From Deltaproteobacteria bacterium (GTDB taxonomy: Bacteria; UBA10199; SBBF01): DNA of 9,108 nucleotides. Positions 6,601-9,108 of the stretch are shown one piece after another. The notes under the pieces are model-generated. The model was not told the DNA's origin. It worked only from the letters and a program-made list of their open reading frames with translations, and searched no databases. The stretch lies in assembly GCA_016207765.1 (NCBI GenBank), contig JACQOY010000012.1, positions 1 through 9,108 on the forward strand. Reading direction: 5' to 3'. Position 1 is the first letter of the stretch. Each line of letters opens with the position of its first letter. The position numbers and the translations under genes were made by a program.

Positions 6601-6679
6601 GAAAGTTTTGTCGGTGATGGGAACCCCCAAAAAAGCCTTGGCCAGCCAGTCTTCCGCCAGACACGACGCCCTCCCTTGA
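3611..6679 (+). CDS. S41 (C-terminal processing) serine protease with PDZ, extra beta domains and collagen-like repeats
   Basis: A 1022-aa envelope protease. A basic N-terminus and one hydrophobic segment (about 30-47, ILFALAVLCGLFIIISA) act as signal or signal-anchor, placing the rest in the periplasm. Residues 144-210 are the usual S41 N-terminal region (FINGLLETLDPHS, GEYGGIGI). A PDZ domain covers about 205-277 and the protease core about 305-470. By alignment with E. coli Prc (S430/K455/Q459), the catalytic set is Ser405 (GSASASEI), Lys430 (TFGKGSVQ) and Gln434. Two beta-sandwich-like domains follow (about 598-718 and 720-838). Next come two Gly-X-Y blocks (849-875, 900-926) and a terminal Ig-like domain (about 928-1003). 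Typical CtpA or Prc proteins are about 400-680 aa, so the C-terminal half is an extension. ATG 3611, 3614 and 3620 are all possible starts; none has a clear ribosome site. The gene is divergent from the metzincin-like operon. Substrates are not known. Confidence 0.94.
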   Translation: MMSMIRRIFNKLNFQQPPFVKNQSVFGRRKILFALAVLCGLFIIISASGGIGNTPEKDNTKGASPGGASLDRIKKITRAVYLIQQNYYDPQRINPEKMLREGLYALSKKIPEMLVEFPEGQTGSFSVSIGSRRTEITLPVSHKIFDILNPVAEAFSFIRENYKGKATFDDQEYAFINGLLETLDPHSNLLTPDVFEEFKTQTEGEYGGIGIVVGIKEEELTVIAPLEGTPAIRAGLKTDDKIVQINDLPTVNMSLSEAVERLRGKVNSRVTLHLLRKNHDPMEVTLVREKITIESVWGKAVNQGTSRIAYLRVRSFQEDTYADMEKELEKVKAQGPIQGIILDLRNNPGGLLDQSLLMADKFLDEGDILFTVGPNNNDEEITRAQRGNDEATVPLVVLVDRGSASASEIVAGALKRNDRALVMGMQTFGKGSVQSLFNLRDGSALKLTVAQYLTPKRISIQAEGITPDIQLVPSLITDEAFDLVEGERFGEKSLDEHLENPAYLQQTKPAVSYHFLDKEKKPEESERTEYILKMDEKNDYVLSLALKALTQTREANREKMLEQIKPLLEKEAESQDVLVTRALAQKGVDFSPGPDIPVPALTFSSRITNKPPGGKADGKSISQINAGDEIVWTITAINEGKTDAMRLVGVVKSENPLIDEREFVFGRVKAGETREASVTLKVAEEIVSFDEDVKIEFMSDNRGIIPPLSVATRFVEKPKPVFAYQYRFFDDGTNGSAGNGNGRVEKGETIALGVTIKNTSSNPAVDVAVNLKNAEKEGNVRLTTGRVVLPSVAAGAEQTADLAFQIPAGFSKNRVELELSVTDKSTRAGFDDDLNFSLAPPNSVTTAPGTTGVSGAAGAEGAAGVTGTTGVTGVADPAPDILQVPPRIQIANQASGTTSGISGTTGVSGATGASGATGAPGVTGSGNRRFFDITGTAEDDGVMKDIIIYAGGKKVFYRANPPDKPTNKILFTARIQLEEGANFIVLEARDDRELSTRKVLSVMGTPKKALASQSSARHDALP
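6155..6235 (+). repeat. Collagen-like Gly-X-Y block 1 (9 triplets)
   Basis: Residues 849-875 of the S41 protease have Gly at every third position for nine triplets (GTT GVS GAA GAE GAA GVT, then GTT GVT GVA). The DNA is 9-nt periodic and GC-rich. Thr is frequent in the Y position and Pro is absent. Confidence 0.85.
6308..6388 (+). repeat. Collagen-like Gly-X-Y block 2 (9 triplets)
   Basis: Residues 900-926 give nine uninterrupted triplets (GIS GTT GVS GAT GAS GAT, then GAP GVT GSG). Part of the DNA (accaccggagtttccgg) is repeated exactly from block 1, so one block probably arose by duplication. The two blocks are separated by 24 residues of non-collagenous, Pro/Gln-containing linker. Confidence 0.85.
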
Positions 6680-6698
6680 CTTCCCCCCTTCGGGGACA

Positions 6699-6744
6699 AG
6701 AGCCTGTAACACTCTCCGCCTTCGGCGGATCGTTAACAGGCTCT
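6699..6744. terminator. Interrupted long hairpin after the S41 gene, possible terminator or dispersed repeat
   Basis: Outer arms AGAGCCTGT (6699-6707) and ACAGGCTCT (6736-6744) are perfect complements. AAC pairs with GTT next to a one-base bulge. An inner stem TCCGCC/GGCGGA (6715-6720/6724-6729) closes a three-base loop. No T-run follows, so it is not a textbook intrinsic terminator. A small CCCC-TTC-GGGG hairpin lies just before it (6685-6695). It may end or attenuate transcription between the S41 gene and the inositol synthase gene, or be a copy of a dispersed palindromic element. Confidence 0.5.
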
Positions 6745-6753
6745 AGTTGCCTA

Positions 6754-6782
6754 TTGCCTTTCTTAAATCATCGGGATATAGG
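6754..6782 (+). promoter_or_regulatory. Possible promoter of the inositol-phosphate synthase gene
   Basis: TTGCCT (6754-6759) and TATAGG (6777-6782) are spaced by 17 nt in the intergenic region between the hairpin and ATG 6815. The -10 match is modest. A second TTGCCT lies at 6747-6752. Confidence 0.38.
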
Positions 6783-6797
6783 ACGCACTTTCATTTC

Positions 6798-6806
6798 AAG
6801 AAGGGA
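6798..6806 (+). promoter_or_regulatory. Ribosome binding site of the inositol-phosphate synthase gene
   Basis: AAGAAGGGA ends 8 nt before ATG 6815. It is a clear Shine-Dalgarno match and fixes the start. Confidence 0.7.
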
Positions 6807-6814
6807 TAATAATC

Positions 6815-8134
6815 ATGGAATCAAAGAAAATAACCATTCGTAAACCGGAAGGAAAACTGGGGGTATTACTGGTGGGATTGGGGGCCGTTGCCACCACCTT
6901 TGTCGCCGGCGTCGAGGCGGCCAAAAAAGGGGTGCGGAAGCCGATTGGTTCCCTGACACAGATGGGACACATCCGTCTGGGAAAGCGGACCGATAACAAA
7001 ACCCCTCTGGTTCGTGAGTTTATCCCGCTGGCCGGCTTGAACGATCTGGTTTACGGCGCCTGGGATCTTTTTCCGGACAATGGTTATGAAGCCGCGTGCA
7101 AGGCCGGCGTGATCCCGCGCGACCTGCTCGATCAGATAAAGACAGACCTTTCGGGCCTCGAGCCCATGAAAGCGGCCTACGACAAAAATTACGTTCGCCG
7201 GCTTGAAGGAAAGCACATCAAAAACGTCCCGAACAAAATGGATCTGGCGGAGGCCCTGATCAAGGACATCGAGGATTTCCGGACAAAAAACAACTGCAAC
7301 CGGCTGGTGATGATCTGGTGCGGCTCAACTGAGGCCTATTGCACCGTTCAGAACGAACACAAAGCCTTAAAGGCCCTCGAAGAAGGGCTAAAGGCCAACA
7401 GCGCAAACATTCCCCCCAGCATGATTTACGCCTACGCCGCCATGAAGTGCGGCTGTGGTTACGCCAACGGGGCCCCCAACCTGACGGTGGACACCCCCGC
7501 CCTTCTGGAACTGGCACAGGAAAAAAATGTCCCTGTTTCGGGAAAGGATTTCAAGACGGGACAGACGCTTTTGAAAACAATCATCGCGCCGGGATTGCGC
7601 GCCCGTTATCTGGGGATAGCCGGATGGTATTCAACCAACATTCTTGGAAACCGCGACGGCGAGGTTCTGGACGATCCCGCCAATTTCAAGACCAAGGAGG
7701 AAAGCAAGCTTTCCGTTCTCGACACGATCCTTCAGCCCCACATTTATCCCGAACTCTACGGCAACCTCTATCACAAGGTCCGCATCAACTATTACCCCCC
7801 GCGCGGCGACAACAAAGAAGGATGGGACAACATCGACATCGTGGGCTGGCTGGGAATGCCGATGCAGTTGAAAATCGATTTTCTCTGCCGCGATTCCATT
7901 CTTGCGGCGCCGCTTGTTTTGGATCTGGTCCTTTTCATGGATCTTGCCCATCGCGCCGGCCTGCGCGGCATTCAGGAATGGCTCTCCTTCTATTATAAGT
8001 CGCCGCAGACCAAGGAAGGGCTCTACCCGGAACACAATCTCTTCATCCAGGAAATGAAACTCAAAAATACGCTCCGCTATCTGATGGGCGAGGAACAGAT
8101 CACCCACTTGGGACTGGATTATTACCAGAGCTGA
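6815..8134 (+). CDS. ino1: myo-Inositol-1-phosphate (inositol-3-phosphate) synthase
   Basis: A 439-aa cytoplasmic enzyme that converts D-glucose 6-phosphate to 1D-myo-inositol 3-phosphate using bound NAD. This is the committed step to inositol lipids and inositol-based solutes. The NAD-binding Rossmann loop is at 21-28 (GLGAVATT). The family core is easily seen: NLTVDTPALLELA (222-234), SGKDFKTGQTLLKT (242-255, lysine-bearing active-site segment), YSTNILGNRDG (272-282, counterpart of the eukaryotic SYNHLGNNDG), KTKEESKLSVLD (292-303) and DSILAAPLVLDLVLFMDLA (360-378). The length suits the shorter prokaryotic members rather than the roughly 530-aa eukaryotic ones. All core segments are intact and in order. 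A kinase-like gene starts 17 nt downstream and is probably co-transcribed. No inositol monophosphatase or phosphatidylinositol synthase gene is visible here, so the end product is unknown. Confidence 0.95.
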   Translation: MESKKITIRKPEGKLGVLLVGLGAVATTFVAGVEAAKKGVRKPIGSLTQMGHIRLGKRTDNKTPLVREFIPLAGLNDLVYGAWDLFPDNGYEAACKAGVIPRDLLDQIKTDLSGLEPMKAAYDKNYVRRLEGKHIKNVPNKMDLAEALIKDIEDFRTKNNCNRLVMIWCGSTEAYCTVQNEHKALKALEEGLKANSANIPPSMIYAYAAMKCGCGYANGAPNLTVDTPALLELAQEKNVPVSGKDFKTGQTLLKTIIAPGLRARYLGIAGWYSTNILGNRDGEVLDDPANFKTKEESKLSVLDTILQPHIYPELYGNLYHKVRINYYPPRGDNKEGWDNIDIVGWLGMPMQLKIDFLCRDSILAAPLVLDLVLFMDLAHRAGLRGIQEWLSFYYKSPQTKEGLYPEHNLFIQEMKLKNTLRYLMGEEQITHLGLDYYQS

Positions 8135-8150
8135 TTGTAGACTCGGCCGC

Positions 8151-9108
8151 ATGGCGTCAAAGCCCTCCCGCTTTCGTTTCATCCGGGCCTACTGGGTCAC
8201 CTTTCTCGTCCTGGGACAGTATCTTTCTCTCTTTTTTCTCAAAAAAATCATCTCCGAGGCGCGCGCGGAAGGTCTTATGCTCAGGACGCACCAGAAAACG
8301 GGCAAACGGATTGTCGCCAACATCCTGAAACTCAAAGGGCTCTACATCAAAATCGGCCAGACCCTCTCCATCATGACCAATTTCCTGCCGCAGGCCTTAA
8401 CCGAAGGGTTGCAGGAACTGCAGGACGCCGTTCCTCCCCACCCTTACGAAGAGATGGAAAAGCGTTTCCTTGCCGACTTCGGGAAAAGGCCGGACGAGAT
8501 TTTTAAATCGATCGAGCCGGTGCCGATCGCCTCAGCCTCCCTGGGACAGGTGCACGTGGCCTACGCCCGGAACGGTGCCAAACTGGCCGTCAAGTTTCAG
8601 TATCCCGATATAGACCGCATTGTGGGGCAGGATTTGAAAACCATCCGGAACATTTTCGGCCTGGTGAATTTTGTTTTTCCCCACTACGGCTTGAAAAACA
8701 TCTACCGCGAGTGCGCCCAGATGATTTTGCAGGAACTCGATTTCGAAATGGAGGGGAAAAATCTCGAACAGATCGGGAAAAATTTCAACGGCGAGGCGGC
8801 AAGGCCGCCCGCTACATGGAAAGAATCGAAATACGTTTTCCCAAAAGTCACCTGGGACCTGTGTAGCAAAAAAATCCTCACGGCGGAATTTATCGACGGG
8901 ATCAAGGTGACCAATCTTGAGGCGCTTAAAGCGGCCGGGATCGACCCTCAAGAGGTGGCCGTTTCGTTGATCCACTCTTACTGCAAGCAGATATTCATCG
9001 ACGGCGTTTATCACGCCGATCCGCATCCGGGGAATATCATCGTGGTGCCGGGATCACCCTCTCCCCAACCCTCCCCCCCCACAAAGTGGCCCCTCTCTGG
9101 GGTCAAGG
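8151..9108 (+). CDS. ABC1/UbiB/AarF family atypical kinase (partial, runs off the right edge)
   Basis: At least 319 codons from ATG 8151, open to the edge. The family's diagnostic motifs are in order: KxGQ (IKIGQ, 66-70), the Ala-rich loop that replaces the P-loop (PIASASLGQVH, 125-135), the ATP-site lysine (LAVKFQYPD, K148), the ELDFEMEGKNLE helix (195-206), LTAEFIDGIKV (243-253) and the catalytic HADPHPGN (288-295). Family members (UbiB, COQ8) act as ATPase/kinase-like factors in ubiquinone or other isoprenoid-lipid metabolism at the membrane. Which substrate pathway is served here cannot be told. After PGNIIVVPG, where a short turn and the DFG motif are expected, the frame instead encodes a Pro/Ser-rich run (SPSPQPSPPTKWPLSG) that looks like an inserted repeat. 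There is no good ribosome site; the gene is probably expressed with the inositol synthase gene 17 nt upstream. Confidence 0.92.
   Translation, partial: MASKPSRFRFIRAYWVTFLVLGQYLSLFFLKKIISEARAEGLMLRTHQKTGKRIVANILKLKGLYIKIGQTLSIMTNFLPQALTEGLQELQDAVPPHPYEEMEKRFLADFGKRPDEIFKSIEPVPIASASLGQVHVAYARNGAKLAVKFQYPDIDRIVGQDLKTIRNIFGLVNFVFPHYGLKNIYRECAQMILQELDFEMEGKNLEQIGKNFNGEAARPPATWKESKYVFPKVTWDLCSKKILTAEFIDGIKVTNLEALKAAGIDPQEVAVSLIHSYCKQIFIDGVYHADPHPGNIIVVPGSPSPQPSPPTKWPLSGVK
9053..9108. repeat. C-rich dispersed-type repeat inside the UbiB-family gene (partial)
   Basis: The segment starting tcaccctctccccaaccctc has the look of the common C-rich palindromic repeats of bacterial genomes whose in-frame reading gives SPSPQPSP-type peptides. 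Small inverted pairs are visible (CCAC-AAA-GTGG; CCCC-TCTCT-GGGG). It starts right after HADPHPGNIIVVPG and runs out of the window, so its far end is unseen. It includes an 8-C run. Confidence 0.55.

Noticed and set aside
5672..6712. 346-aa open frame antisense to the S41 protease, Gly-rich
   Set aside because: It is the shadow of a GC-rich, 9-nt periodic coding region; the plus-strand frame has clear protease motifs and this one has none.
8780..8840. Possible frameshift in the UbiB-family gene near the GC-rich GEAARPPATW segment
   Set aside because: Family motifs before (ELDFEMEGKNLE) and after (LTAEFIDGIKV, HADPHPGN) are in the same frame, so this is just a variable loop.

Overview
The window (about 53% G+C by eye) looks like chromosomal DNA of a Gram-negative bacterium. 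The gene content fits a delta-type lineage (Myxococcota, Bdellovibrionota or Desulfobacterota-like, probably uncultured): secreted Cys-rich metzincin-like proteins with a Cys plus membrane-helix plus basic tail, a very long S41 processing protease with extra C-terminal beta domains, and a bacterial myo-inositol-phosphate synthase. The lineage is an inference from gene style only; no rRNA or other marker gene is present.

Left half (1-3509, minus strand): a tight operon read right to left. It starts with a 197-aa exported protein of unknown function (3509-2916). Two full-length paralogous matrixin/metzincin-like secreted proteins follow (2912-1476 and 1479-127). The first 40 codons of a third paralog (120-1) run off the left edge. 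Spacings are 3 nt, a 4-nt ATGA overlap, and 6 nt. The middle paralog (1479-127) has a canonical HExxHxxGxxH site and Met-turn. The first paralog has lost the glycine and the Met-turn methionine, so it may be a degenerate or altered partner. The signal peptides of the two complete paralogs are encoded by heptanucleotide repeat arrays, the most unusual DNA-level feature here.

Centre (3510-3610): a 101-bp divergent intergenic region with two good, overlapping sigma70-type promoters facing opposite ways. One drives the metzincin operon and the other drives the S41 protease gene.

Right half (3611-9108, plus strand): a 1022-aa membrane-anchored S41 C-terminal processing protease (PDZ, Ser/Lys/Gln catalytic set), with additional beta domains and two collagen-like Gly-X-Y blocks near its C-terminus. 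A strong interrupted hairpin (6699-6744) separates it from a myo-inositol-1-phosphate synthase gene (6815-8134). Seventeen bases after that ATG-to-stop frame ends, an ABC1/UbiB/AarF family kinase-like gene begins (8151) and runs off the right edge. Its last visible codons appear to be an in-frame insertion of a C-rich dispersed repeat, placed just after the HADPHPGN catalytic motif.

The left operon and the S41 gene are both devoted to exported proteins and share a control region, so they may be co-regulated envelope functions. The inositol synthase and the kinase-like gene are a separate metabolic pair. No RNA genes, CRISPR arrays or insertion sequences were found.
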